This document shows positions 25,133 through 33,757 of a stretch of 64,000 bases of DNA, piece after piece. The DNA lies in the NCBI RefSeq assembly GCF_001875655.1, contig NZ_MKEQ01000001.1, positions 372,001 through 436,000 on the forward strand. The letters run 5' to 3'. This DNA is from Enterobacter hormaechei ATCC 49162. Its GTDB lineage: Bacteria; Pseudomonadota; Gammaproteobacteria; Enterobacterales; Enterobacteriaceae. How positions within the stretch are numbered: the first letter of the stretch is position 1; the number at the start of each line of letters is the position of its first letter. The position numbers and the translations under genes were made by a program. Under the pieces are notes generated by a model. That model did not search any database. It worked only from the letters and a program-made list of their open reading frames with translations, and was not told where the DNA came from.

Positions 25133-27250
25133 TTACTCAAAGCGATAAGAGACCGACAGACCGACGCCATAGTTACGGCCAGGAGCAGGTTCGTAATAGC
25201 GATTGTAGCCAGCGTTAACAATCTCTGAACCGGCATACTCTTTATCGAACAGGTTATCGACGCGACCAAAGAGGTCCATTCCCCATTTACCGTAATTGAG
25301 TTTATAGCCGGTATTCAGGCCAACCACGGTATAGGAGGGCGCTTTGGCGGTATTGGTGTCGTTTGCCATCACGTCGCTCATGTAGCGCGCATCTGCACCC
25401 GCGTACCAGCCTTCTTCAGGCTCCCAGCCAAACGACGCATACCCCATGTTACGGGCAATGCCCGGCATCCGGTTGCCGCTACAGTCTGTATTGTTACAGA
25501 CGTTGGTACGGTAGGTCGCATCGAGATAGGTCCACGCCATCTTCAGCTTCCAGTTCTCGGCAAACTGCTGGTCGAGCGCAATTTCCACACCCTGACGGCG
25601 CGTTTTCCCGGCATTTTTATAGGTGGTGCGACCCTCTTTGTTTTCGTCGACCACGATCTCGTTGTCGGTATCCGTGCGGAACAGCGCCGCCGTCAGGATG
25701 CCATTGCCGATGCGGGTTTTACTGCCAATCTCATAGGTGTTGTTGGTTGACGGTTGCAGGTTGATATTGAGGCCGCCTTTGCCATCAGAACGGTAGGAGA
25801 GTTCGTTAATGGTCGGAGTCTCAAATCCCCGTCCCGCCGCGGCATACAGGTTCCATGCGTCGGTCACGGCGTATTTTACCGCACCTGCCGGGAGCCATTT
25901 ATGGTAGCTGGCGTCACCGCTGTCATCGCCGTTTTTCGGGGTAATGTAATGATCGTTGGAGTCAAACCAGACGGAGCTGTAACGCACGCCCGCCTCAACG
26001 GACAGCTTTTGCGTTAGCTGCCACTGGGTTTGCAGGTAAGGATCAAGGTTCCACATCAGGTTACGTTCGTCACGGCGTTTGTCACCCTTCACGCCATAAT
26101 CCGTCACGCCGTTGTTCACCACAAAGTTTTCATACCCGCGGCGATTTTCACTCATATTTTCGTAGTTAAGGCCGGTGGTAAACGTTACCGGCACCAGCAG
26201 CTCGCCGCGGTGGGTCCAGCGGGTATCAATACCCTGATAGTGGCGCTGCATATCAATTACACCACCCGAATGCGCAGGATTGTCACGCTGAGTGGACGCC
26301 GGAATGGACTGGTACTGGGTCATTTCACGCTCACCGGCATACATCATCACGCTGAGGTCATCCTGTTCGCTCAGCTGGCGGTCGTAGCGGATCCCGGCCT
26401 GGGTCTGCTTAATGGTTTTTCGCGTGTTGTACTGATCGCCGCGAGGTGACTGGCGCGGGTTATTCTGCCATTCCTGATAGCTCAGTCCGCCCGGATCGTT
26501 GGCTTTCATGTCCACGCTGTTAAAAATCAGCGTCAGCTTACTGACATCATCAATGCGCACGCCCAGTTTCGCGTTGGCGAGGTTTTTCCGTGCGCCGCTG
26601 TGATCGCGATAGCCATGGGTGGTGAAACGGGTGGTGGAGACGGCGTAATCCACATCTCCCGCCTGAGTCCCGTCGCCCACCGCACCGGTGGCCTTCATGC
26701 CGTAACGCCAGGTGCCGTAGCTGCCGTAATAGCTGCTGGCTTCAATTGTGGCTGGCTGTTGTCCGGTCTGGGTGTGGATGTTGATCACGCCGCCGGAGGC
26801 ATTGCCGTACAGGGCGGAGAAGGGGCCGCGCAGCACGTCGACGCTCTCGATGCTGTTGAGATCAATGTTTGACGTCTGCCCCTGGCCGTCGGGCATGGTT
26901 GCCGGAATGCCATCTACGTACATGCGGATCCCGCGTACGCCGAAGGTTGAGCGCGCGCCGAATCCGCGGACAGAAAGTTGCAGATCCTGAGCATAGTTCT
27001 GGCGGTTCTGGATTTGCAGGCCAGGTACGCTTCCCAGAGATTCAGAAAGGTTGATACGCGGGGTGGCATGTCGCATATCGTCGCCACTCACCACGCTGAC
27101 TGCGGCTGGGGTGTCCAGTTCGGAGACGGTTTGCGGCGTGGCGCTGACGATCAGGGTCTGTTCATCTGCGGCCATCGCGCTCAGCGGGCCAAAAACGACG
27201 GGAACGAACAGCAGGGGTAGCGATACCCTACGGGCAGTAATAATTTTCAT
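25133..27250 (-). CDS. pqqU: TonB-dependent outer-membrane receptor PqqU (YncD)
   Basis: A 705-residue TonB-dependent transporter (YncD), shown in E. coli to import the redox cofactor PQQ. A signal peptide ends near AMAADEQ. EQTLIVSATPQTVSELDTPA is the TonB box and start of the plug; PRINLSESLGSVPGLQIQ, RGFGARSTFGVRGIRMYVDG and SVDVLRGPFSALYGNASGGV complete the plug. The 22-strand barrel ends with GVGLSVSYRFE, the terminal Phe-containing signature of outer-membrane barrels (here F-E). Two Cys in VCNNTDCSGN lie in an extracellular loop. It shares a divergent promoter region and a Fur-like box with yncE. Confidence 0.92.
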   Translation of the reverse strand: MKIITARRVSLPLLFVPVVFGPLSAMAADEQTLIVSATPQTVSELDTPAAVSVVSGDDMRHATPRINLSESLGSVPGLQIQNRQNYAQDLQLSVRGFGARSTFGVRGIRMYVDGIPATMPDGQGQTSNIDLNSIESVDVLRGPFSALYGNASGGVINIHTQTGQQPATIEASSYYGSYGTWRYGMKATGAVGDGTQAGDVDYAVSTTRFTTHGYRDHSGARKNLANAKLGVRIDDVSKLTLIFNSVDMKANDPGGLSYQEWQNNPRQSPRGDQYNTRKTIKQTQAGIRYDRQLSEQDDLSVMMYAGEREMTQYQSIPASTQRDNPAHSGGVIDMQRHYQGIDTRWTHRGELLVPVTFTTGLNYENMSENRRGYENFVVNNGVTDYGVKGDKRRDERNLMWNLDPYLQTQWQLTQKLSVEAGVRYSSVWFDSNDHYITPKNGDDSGDASYHKWLPAGAVKYAVTDAWNLYAAAGRGFETPTINELSYRSDGKGGLNINLQPSTNNTYEIGSKTRIGNGILTAALFRTDTDNEIVVDENKEGRTTYKNAGKTRRQGVEIALDQQFAENWKLKMAWTYLDATYRTNVCNNTDCSGNRMPGIARNMGYASFGWEPEEGWYAGADARYMSDVMANDTNTAKAPSYTVVGLNTGYKLNYGKWGMDLFGRVDNLFDKEYAGSEIVNAGYNRYYEPAPGRNYGVGLSVSYRFE

Positions 27251-27397
27251 GAAGTAAACCGATTAAGAAAAAATTCGAACCAAATCAACTGGAACCTGTG
27301 TATATATGTTAAATCCTTTGTAAATGTTATGAAAACTATAACCGCACATTTCGTGAATGTAAGGGTTTGAAGGAAAGAAATACTCCACATTCGACCC

Positions 27398-27416
27398 ATT
27401 AATGATTACTATTCTC
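27398..27416. promoter_or_regulatory. Fur-like box between pqqU and yncE
   Basis: A 19-base sequence ATTAATGATTACTATTCTC matches the Fur consensus (GATAATGATAATCATTATC) at 13 of 19 positions. It lies in the divergent region of pqqU and yncE; E. coli yncE is known to be Fur-repressed. It is 82 bases before the yncE start and 148 bases before that of pqqU. Confidence 0.6.
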
Positions 27417-27497
27417 ATTAAAATAACGGCAAAGCGATGACTTTGCCCACCGGAAGTGATGTCAGCGGTAAATCTCCTCATTTAAAAAGGAATTGTT

Positions 27498-28559
27498 ATG
27501 TCTTTACGTCATCTGTGCTCGCCGCGTCTGCGTGGGTCTCTGCTGCTGGGTTCTTTACTGTTTGCCGGTACGTTCCAGGTTCATGCTGCTGAAGAGATGC
27601 TACGCAAGGCGGTAGGCAAGGGCGCGTATGAAATGGCCGTCAGCCAGCAGGAAAACGCGCTGTGGGTTGCGACGACTCAAAGCCGCAAAACCGATAAGGG
27701 CGGCGTGGTTTATCGTCTGGATCCGGTCACGCTTGAAGTGACGCAGGCGATTCATAACGATCTCAAGCCGTTTGGCGCCACGATCGATAAAGCCACCCAG
27801 ACGCTGTGGTTCGGAAACACCGTCAACAGCGCCGTGACGGCGATTGACGCCAAAACGGGCGAGGTGAAAGGGCGCCTGGTGCTGGACGATCGCAAGCGTA
27901 GCGACACGGTGAAACCGCTTCAGCCGCGCCAGCTGGTGGCCGATGACACAACGAATACGGTGTACATTACCGGCATTGGTAAGGAGAGCGTGATCTGGGT
28001 TGTTGATGGCGCAACGCTGAAGCTGAAGGACACCATCGCGAACACCGGCACGTTCAGTACCGGGCTGGCGCTGGATGCACAGGCAAAACGTCTGTACACC
28101 ACGAATGCGGACGGCGAGCTGGTCACCATTGATACGGCAACCAACAAAATCCTCAGCCGTAAAAAGGTGCAGGACGACGGAAAAGAACACTTCTACCTGA
28201 ACCTGAGCCTGGACACTGCCGGTCAGCGCGCGTTCCTGACGGATTCTAAACAGCCAGAAGTGCTGGTGGTGAGCCTGAAAGATGGAAGCGTGATGCAGAA
28301 AATCGCCGCGCCAGAATCGCTGGCCGTACTGTTCAACCCCGCGCGTAACGAAGCCTATGTGACGCACCGCGAGGCGGGCAAGGTGAGCGTGATTGACGCC
28401 AAAACCTATAAAGTGACCAAAACCTACGATACCCCGGTTTACCCGAACAGCCTGGCGCTGTCTGCGGACGGTAAAACGCTGTACGTGACGGTGAAACAGA
28501 AATCAACCCGTCAGCAGGAAGCGACCCAGCCTGACGATGTGATTCGTATCGAGTTGTAA
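27498..28559 (+). CDS. yncE: YncE, periplasmic seven-bladed beta-propeller
   Basis: A 353-residue secreted protein with a signal peptide (cleaved after FQVHA, before AEEML). It is made of seven propeller blades, seen as recurring motifs: WVATTQSRKTDKGGVVYRLD, TLWFGNTVNSAVTAIDAKTG, TVYITGIGKESVIWVVDGAT, RLYTTNADGELVTIDTATNK, AYVTHREAGKVSVIDAKTYK and TLYVTVKQKS. E. coli YncE has this fold and binds single-stranded DNA in vitro; its role in the cell is unknown. It is divergent from pqqU and shares the Fur-like box, which suggests a joint function in uptake, perhaps of PQQ or a metal-linked compound. Confidence 0.92.
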   Translation: MSLRHLCSPRLRGSLLLGSLLFAGTFQVHAAEEMLRKAVGKGAYEMAVSQQENALWVATTQSRKTDKGGVVYRLDPVTLEVTQAIHNDLKPFGATIDKATQTLWFGNTVNSAVTAIDAKTGEVKGRLVLDDRKRSDTVKPLQPRQLVADDTTNTVYITGIGKESVIWVVDGATLKLKDTIANTGTFSTGLALDAQAKRLYTTNADGELVTIDTATNKILSRKKVQDDGKEHFYLNLSLDTAGQRAFLTDSKQPEVLVVSLKDGSVMQKIAAPESLAVLFNPARNEAYVTHREAGKVSVIDAKTYKVTKTYDTPVYPNSLALSADGKTLYVTVKQKSTRQQEATQPDDVIRIEL

Positions 28560-28569
28560 GGTGTGAATT

Positions 28570-28645
28570 GCCCGGTGGCGCTGCGCTTACCGGGCCAGAA
28601 AAAACCATGAAATGCAGGCCGGGTAAGGCGAAACCGCCACCCGGC
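28570..28645 (+). repeat. Pair of REP elements (BIME), doubles as terminator of yncE
   Basis: Two REP palindromes in opposite orientation, 28570-28595 (GCCCGGTGGCG...TTACCGGGC) and 28618-28645 (GCCGGGTAAGGCG...CCACCCGGC), separated by 22 bases. The second is followed by TTTTTTATT, so it can terminate yncE transcription. It also separates yncE from convergent ansP. Confidence 0.8.
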
Positions 28646-28652
28646 TTTTTTA

Positions 28653-30149
28653 TTAACGCGAGGTCTCTTCCACCAGGGGACCATCCTGTTTGTTATCATC
28701 AGGATGAACCGGTGCAGTGCTGTGAATTTCGTTCACGCGTTTACGCACGCCAAACCAGCCAGCAATCAGCAACACCGCCAGCAGCGGGATCGTGGCGATG
28801 GTGTAAGTCCCGTTCGGGTAGTCGAAGGCCATCAGCACCAGCACGCTCAGCAGGAACAGCAGGGTAAGCCAGGAGGTCACCGGTGCGCCCGGCAGCTTGA
28901 AGCTAACGTCAGCCGCTTTCCCTTCTTTGATCGCTTTGCGCAGACGCATCTGACACACCACGATAAAGGCCCAGGAGGCGATGATGCCCAGTGCGGCGAC
29001 GTTCAGCACAATCTCAAACACCTGAGACGGCACCAGATAGTTCAGGAACACGCCAAAGATGTACACCACCAGCGTCGCCAGGATACCCGCGTAAGGCACC
29101 TGCTGCTTGCTCATCTTCGACATAAACTTCGGCGCAGAGCCGCCCATCGACATGGAGCGCAGGATACGACCTGTTGAATAGAGCCCGGAGTTAAGGCTGG
29201 AGAGCGCGGCGGTCAGGACCACGATATTCATGATGCTGCCCACATACGGGACGCCCAGCTTAGAGAAGAAGGTCACAAACGGGCTTTGACCCGCCTGGTA
29301 TGCGTTCCACGGCAGCAGCAGCACCAGCAGTACCACGGAGCCTACATAGAACAGGCCGATACGCCAGATCACGCTGTTGATGGCTTTTGGCACCATCGTC
29401 TGCGGATCCTTACATTCACCGGCCGCCGTCCCCACCAGTTCGATGGAGGCAAAGGCGAACACCACACCCTGCACCAGAACCAGCGCTGGCAGCAGACCGT
29501 GCGGGAAGAAACCGCCGTTATCGGTAATCAGGTGGAAGCCGGTCGCATTGCCGTCCAGGGGTTTACCGGTGCCGAGGAACACGGTACCGACCACCAGGAA
29601 GATCACAATGGCCAGCACCTTGACCAGCGCGAACCAGAACTCCATCTCGGCGAACCATTTCACGCCGATCATGTTCATGGTCCCGACGATCGCCAGTGTC
29701 CCAAGGGCGAACACCCACTGCGGCACATCGCCAAACGCGCCCCAGTAGTGCATGTACAGCGCAACGGCGGTGATATCGACGATACCGGTCATCGCCCAGT
29801 TAACGAAGTACATCCAGCCCGCGACATAGGCGGCTTTTTCACCGAGGAATTCACGGGCGTAAGAGACAAAGCTGCCGCTGGAAGGGCGGTGGAGCACCAG
29901 TTCGCCAAGGGCGCGAAGGATGAAGAAAGAGAAGATCCCGCACACAAGATAGACCAGGGCGAGAGCAGGGCCAGCCATTTGCAGACGTGCGCCTGCACCT
30001 AAAAACAGACCTGTACCGATAGCGCCGCCGATGGCGATCATCTGCACCTGACGGTTGCCCATCGCCTTGTGATAGCCCTCTTCATGAGAGTTCAACCAGC
30101 GACGTTTCGCAGCATGATGATCGGCTGCGCTTTTATTGCTTGTTTTCAT
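28653..30149 (-). CDS. ansP: L-asparagine permease AnsP
   Basis: A 498-residue proton-driven amino-acid permease of the APC family with 12 membrane helices. After a cytoplasmic N-terminus (AAKRRWLNSHEEGYHKAMGN) comes the family motif MIAIGGAIGTGLFLGAGARL in helix 1. Other family segments are HRPSSGSFVSYAREFLGEKA, FAFASIELVGTAAGE and TALSSLNSGLYSTGRILRSM. The frame extends 29 codons upstream, but the ATG at 30149 follows AGGTAACTCA and gives the E. coli length (499). It imports L-asparagine across the inner membrane. Confidence 0.93.
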   Translation of the reverse strand: MKTSNKSAADHHAAKRRWLNSHEEGYHKAMGNRQVQMIAIGGAIGTGLFLGAGARLQMAGPALALVYLVCGIFSFFILRALGELVLHRPSSGSFVSYAREFLGEKAAYVAGWMYFVNWAMTGIVDITAVALYMHYWGAFGDVPQWVFALGTLAIVGTMNMIGVKWFAEMEFWFALVKVLAIVIFLVVGTVFLGTGKPLDGNATGFHLITDNGGFFPHGLLPALVLVQGVVFAFASIELVGTAAGECKDPQTMVPKAINSVIWRIGLFYVGSVVLLVLLLPWNAYQAGQSPFVTFFSKLGVPYVGSIMNIVVLTAALSSLNSGLYSTGRILRSMSMGGSAPKFMSKMSKQQVPYAGILATLVVYIFGVFLNYLVPSQVFEIVLNVAALGIIASWAFIVVCQMRLRKAIKEGKAADVSFKLPGAPVTSWLTLLFLLSVLVLMAFDYPNGTYTIATIPLLAVLLIAGWFGVRKRVNEIHSTAPVHPDDNKQDGPLVEETSR

Positions 30150-30477
30150 TGAGTTACCTGTTTGCCTGTCTGAACCATTAACGTGATAGTCCTGCCTGGC
30201 GGAAGCCAAAACAAACGATTGCTTCTGCACAGACACATGCTGCCTTTCCAGTCATTCTGTGTATGGATAAGGCAAAACATGGCGAGGCATCCTACCCGCA
30301 ATTGATAAGCGACGCAAAATATAACCGTGTCGAAAGTGATGCACGTCGAAGGAAATCGTGTGGTCAGAGCAGACGGGGATCACAACGCGCTGAATCGTGG
30401 CGTTTTTTTAGTCAAAAAGGCCAGTAAATGCGGATTTAATCATCAGGTTTACTTAATAATTACTGACAGGTAGGGCA
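30150..30477. other. Intergenic region upstream of ansP
   Basis: 328 bases that must hold the ansP promoter on the minus strand. I see no convincing reading frame, repeat or RNA. A T7 run in GGCGTTTTTTTAG (about 30401-30413) has no clear stem before it. This is the left border of the accessory segment that separates ansP from yncG. Confidence 0.5.
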
Positions 30478-30828
30478 TCAGGAATGCCGCAGGGCTGCGA
30501 TGAGGAAAGCAAACGCCGTCGTGTGCTGGCGGCGGCTTGGATAAAACAGATGGTAGCCTGTAAAAGCCGGACACCAGGCTTCAGGAACACGCACTAACCG
30601 GCCTTCCGCAAGAGCGTCGAATATCGAATCTTCTGGAACGTAGGCCAGCCCCAGACCGTTTTCGGCGGCATCGATGCGTTGCGGCAGGCTGTTGAGGATC
30701 AGTTGGCCGTCCACCCGCCCTCGCTTCCAGATTGCGCATCGCGTGACTGAGCGCCGACTGAGATACCCCAAGCTGCGCTCCCGGGCGACGACCATAAAGG
30801 AAAGCAGATCGTTGACCCATATCGCCAT
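30478..30828 (-). pseudogene. Decayed LysR-family regulator with two internal deletions
   Basis: The remaining 116 codons carry both ends of a LysR regulator of about 300 residues. The start reads VNDLLSFMVVARERS, the first helix of a LysR DNA-binding domain. It then breaks: the recognition helix LGVSQSALSHAMRNLEAR is readable only in another frame (about 30715-30770), so some 20 bases are missing. A second deletion of about 150 codons joins it to the C-terminal end GRVDGQLILNSLPQRIDAAE then GLGLAYVPEDSIFDALAEGR, ending AALRHS. The two lesions cancel, so the frame stays open, but the product would lack the recognition helix and most of the effector domain. I infer no function. Confidence 0.8.
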
Positions 30829-30972
30829 TGCAGAAGCGGTTAACGGCAGTCCGGTGGAGTGGCTGGCGAAGGTCGCTGACGAGCAGTATCCGAACGAGTA
30901 GTCTGGCGTTTCGTAAACAAATTTTTAACGTTATGATTCGATCCGTTTTCTTCAGCATGTGCAGGCGGAACG

Positions 30973-31512
30973 GTGAAAATCAATATCATTGGCACCAGCG
31001 GAAGTGGGAAAAGCACGTTTGGCAGGCGAATCGCGGAGGCGCTGTCTATCCCTTACATTGAGATGGACAGGCTTTACTGGCGAGCGAACTGGCAGGGAAC
31101 CCCTGATGAGGAGTTTCTCGCAGCGCTGGAACAAACGCTCGCCGCATCGCCTGACTGGGTACTGGACGGGAATTACAACCGTACACGCGACGTAAAGTGG
31201 CGCGACGTTGATATGGTGGTGTGGATAGATCATGGGTTTATCCGCACGCTCTGGCAGGCGGTGACGCGAGCCTTCAAACGTGCATGGCACAAACAGGAGC
31301 TTTGGCCCGGTACGGGGAACCGCGAAAGCTTTCGTCAATCGTTCTTTAGCAAGGACTCCATCATCATCTGGACGATCAAGACCTGGCGCAGCAACCGCAA
31401 ACGCTATGAAGCGGATATGCACAACCCGCAGTACGCACACATTCGCTTTCTCCGCATTACCCGACGGCATGAAGCGGAAACACTCATTACATCGCTCCAG
31501 TCACGCCGTTGA
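30973..31512 (+). CDS. P-loop kinase-like (adenylate-kinase/topology-modulation type) ATPase
   Basis: A 179-residue P-loop protein. MKINIIGTSGSGKSTFGRRI is a Walker A motif (GTSGSGKST, residues 7-15). IPYIEMDRLYWRANW and LDGNYNRTRD are typical of small DNA-topology-modulation/FlaR-like kinases related to adenylate and shikimate kinases, with the Asp of EMD as likely catalytic or magnesium residue. The C-terminal half is basic (WRSNRKRYEADM). The GTG at 30973 must be the start because the first in-frame ATG falls after the P-loop. The substrate is unknown. A hairpin (ATTGCCG/CGGCAAT, 31523-31541) follows the stop without a T-run. Confidence 0.75.
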   Translation: MKINIIGTSGSGKSTFGRRIAEALSIPYIEMDRLYWRANWQGTPDEEFLAALEQTLAASPDWVLDGNYNRTRDVKWRDVDMVVWIDHGFIRTLWQAVTRAFKRAWHKQELWPGTGNRESFRQSFFSKDSIIIWTIKTWRSNRKRYEADMHNPQYAHIRFLRITRRHEAETLITSLQSRR

Positions 31513-31621
31513 CAGATCCTCTATTGCCGTTTTCCGGCAATCCAAATGTAAATAAATTGTTTCTCAGAGGTGAAATCCGCCTTTAATAATGACGCCATGT
31601 TAAGTCAAACGAGAACGCAAC

Positions 31622-32623
31622 ATGTCATGGCGAATCAGCATTCTGGATAAAAGCCCCGTCGCAGAACACGAAACAGCCGCCGATGCGCTGGCGCGAACCT
31701 TAACACTGGCGCAGCAGGCGGAAACGCTGGGTTATCACCGCTTCTGGATTGCCGAACACCACAATACCCCGCAGCTTGCCAGCCCCTCGCCGGAACTGCT
31801 GATTGCCTGGATCCTCGGGCAAACAAAGCGTATTCGCGTGGGTTCCGGCGGCGTCATGCTGCAACACTACAGCCCCTATAAAGTCGCCGAAAATTTTAAC
31901 GTACTGGCTGCCCTGGCGCCGGGCCGGGTTGATCTGGGCGTTGGTAAAGCGCCCGGCGGTCTGCCGCTCTCAACTCGCGCGTTGCAGCACGGCCTGGAAC
32001 CGCAGAAAAAAGGCAGCTTTGCTGAACAACTGACGCAGCTCGATCGCTGGATCCGCCCTGAAAATCAGTCAGCGGAGGAGGACGTTCGCGCCACGCCGCT
32101 GCCGCCGGTGCCTGCCCATGGTTTTCTGCTGGGCGCCAGCACCGAAAGCGCGCTGCTGGCGGCCTCCCTCGACTGGCATTTTGTCTTTGCCGCCCACCTG
32201 AACGGTGATCCTGAACTGCTGCGCGAGGTCGTTACAGCCTGGCGTCAACACAGCGTCCGGGAGGTGATTGTTGCCGTGCAGGCGATCGTTGCGCCCACGC
32301 AGGCCGAGGCCGACGCGCTGGCGCAGAAGGTTGAAGTGTGGGGCGTGGAGCTGGCAAACGGGCAGCGCGTCACCGTGGCCAGCGAAGAACAGGCCTACGC
32401 CTTTGCGCGGCAGGCGGGGAGTAAACCGGTGCGCATCGCGCGTCGGGCGCAGTCTCTGCTGGCCGGAACGGCGGCGTCGGTGCTTGAACAGCTCAACGCG
32501 CTGCATCAGCAGTGGGGGATTGAGGAATTTATCATCGACACGCCGGTGGCGGATGGCGCAACGCGCGTGCAGTCCCTGCGACTGCTGGCCGAGGCGCGCC
32601 TTAACAGGGAGGTGACCGTATGA
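31622..32623 (+). CDS. LLM-class flavin-dependent monooxygenase (MsnO8/CmoO type)
   Basis: A 333-residue bacterial-luciferase-like oxidoreductase. It starts MSWRISILDKSPVAE (typical ILD.SP start of MsnO8-like LLM proteins) and has GYHRFWIAEHHNTPQLASPS, RIRVGSGGVMLQHYSPYKVA and LAPGRVDLGVGKAPGG, all LLM signatures around the FMN/F420 site. It is the first gene of an eight-gene operon ending at 39130 and overlaps the next gene by four bases (ATGA). In Bacillus the related CmoO works with CmoJ in oxidative cleavage of S-substituted N-acetylcysteines. A similar role is inferred. GAGAA precedes the ATG. Confidence 0.83.
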   Translation: MSWRISILDKSPVAEHETAADALARTLTLAQQAETLGYHRFWIAEHHNTPQLASPSPELLIAWILGQTKRIRVGSGGVMLQHYSPYKVAENFNVLAALAPGRVDLGVGKAPGGLPLSTRALQHGLEPQKKGSFAEQLTQLDRWIRPENQSAEEDVRATPLPPVPAHGFLLGASTESALLAASLDWHFVFAAHLNGDPELLREVVTAWRQHSVREVIVAVQAIVAPTQAEADALAQKVEVWGVELANGQRVTVASEEQAYAFARQAGSKPVRIARRAQSLLAGTAASVLEQLNALHQQWGIEEFIIDTPVADGATRVQSLRLLAEARLNREVTV

Positions 32624-33741
32624 GCTTTAGCGAACAACTGATTGCCTGGCGCCGTGAGCTGCACCAGAACCCTGAACTCTCCGGTCAGGAGGTCGAAACA
32701 ACGGCTCGCCTGCGCGAGTGGCTGACGGCGGCCGGGATTGCCCCGCTTGATTACGATCTCAAGACCGGGCTGGTTGCGGAGATCGGCACGGGTAACGCAC
32801 TGGTTGCGCTGCGCGCCGATATCGACGCGTTACCCATCGACGAGCGCAGTGGGGTGCCGTTTAGCTCCCGGCGTGCGGGGGTGATGCATGCCTGCGGACA
32901 CGACATTCACACCAGCGTGATCCTCGGCGCAGCGTTAAAGCTGAAAGAGCGGGAAGCCTCGCTTAACGGCCGCGTGCGGATCCTGTTCCAGCCAGCGGAA
33001 GAGAATTTCGGCGGTGCAAAAAGCATGGTGCGGGCCGGGGCGTTACGCGACGTACGCGCGATTTTCGGCATGCATAACGAGCCTTCACTGCCGGTCGGCG
33101 AGTTTGCCACGCGCGGCGGCCCGTTCTATGCCAACGTTGATCGCTTCGTTATTCACGTGACCGGCAAAGGCGCGCATGCCGCACGTCCGCATGAAGGCAA
33201 CGACGCCATCGTGCTGGCAAGCCAGCTGGTAACCGCGCTGCAAAGCGTTGCCAGCCGTAACGTCAACACGCTGGATTCGGTTGTTCTGAGCGTGACGCGC
33301 ATCGCCGGGGGAAATACCTGGAACGTACTGCCGGAAAGCGTTGAGCTGGAGGGTACGCTGCGTACGCACCGCACGGAAGTGCAGCAGAACGTGAAAGCGC
33401 GCGTCGGTGAAATCGCCGCCGGATTTGCCAGCGCCTTTAGCGCGCAGATCAACATCACCTGGTACGCCGGGCCTACCGCGCTGGTGAACGATGAGCACTG
33501 GGCCGGGTTTGCCACCTCGGTGGCGCGCGAAGCGGGATATGAAACCCGGCATGCGGAACTGCACATGGGCGGGGAGGATTTCGCGGTCTATCTGCAAAAC
33601 ATTCCCGGCGCGTTTGTCAGCATTGGCAGCAACAGTCCGTTTGGGTTACATCACCCGGCATTTAACCCGGACGAAGCACTCATCGAACCCGCTGCCCGCT
33701 ATTTTGCTCAGCTCGCGGAACAAGCCCTGCAACACGTTTAA
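32620..33741 (+). CDS. M20-family metallo-amidohydrolase (N-acyl-amino acid deacylase)
   Basis: A 373-residue M20D peptidase/deacylase. It starts [20 protein letters not shown], and the metal-binding motif is [11 protein letters not shown] (His90, His94, with ADIDALPI before it). [16 protein letters not shown] carries the catalytic/metal Glu pair, and [10 protein letters not shown] and [12 protein letters not shown] complete the two-metal centre. A dimerisation/lid domain lies at about 180-290. Such enzymes hydrolyse N-acetyl or other N-acyl amino acids. In this operon, together with an acetyltransferase, it is the probable counterpart of Bacillus SndA, removing the acetyl group from N-acetylcysteine products. 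No signal peptide is seen. Confidence 0.87.
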   Translation: MSFSEQLIAWRRELHQNPELSGQEVETTARLREWLTAAGIAPLDYDLKTGLVAEIGTGNALVALRADIDALPIDERSGVPFSSRRAGVMHACGHDIHTSVILGAALKLKEREASLNGRVRILFQPAEENFGGAKSMVRAGALRDVRAIFGMHNEPSLPVGEFATRGGPFYANVDRFVIHVTGKGAHAARPHEGNDAIVLASQLVTALQSVASRNVNTLDSVVLSVTRIAGGNTWNVLPESVELEGTLRTHRTEVQQNVKARVGEIAAGFASAFSAQINITWYAGPTALVNDEHWAGFATSVAREAGYETRHAELHMGGEDFAVYLQNIPGAFVSIGSNSPFGLHHPAFNPDEALIEPAARYFAQLAEQALQHV

Positions 33742-33757
33742 TTCATTTGAGGTGAAT

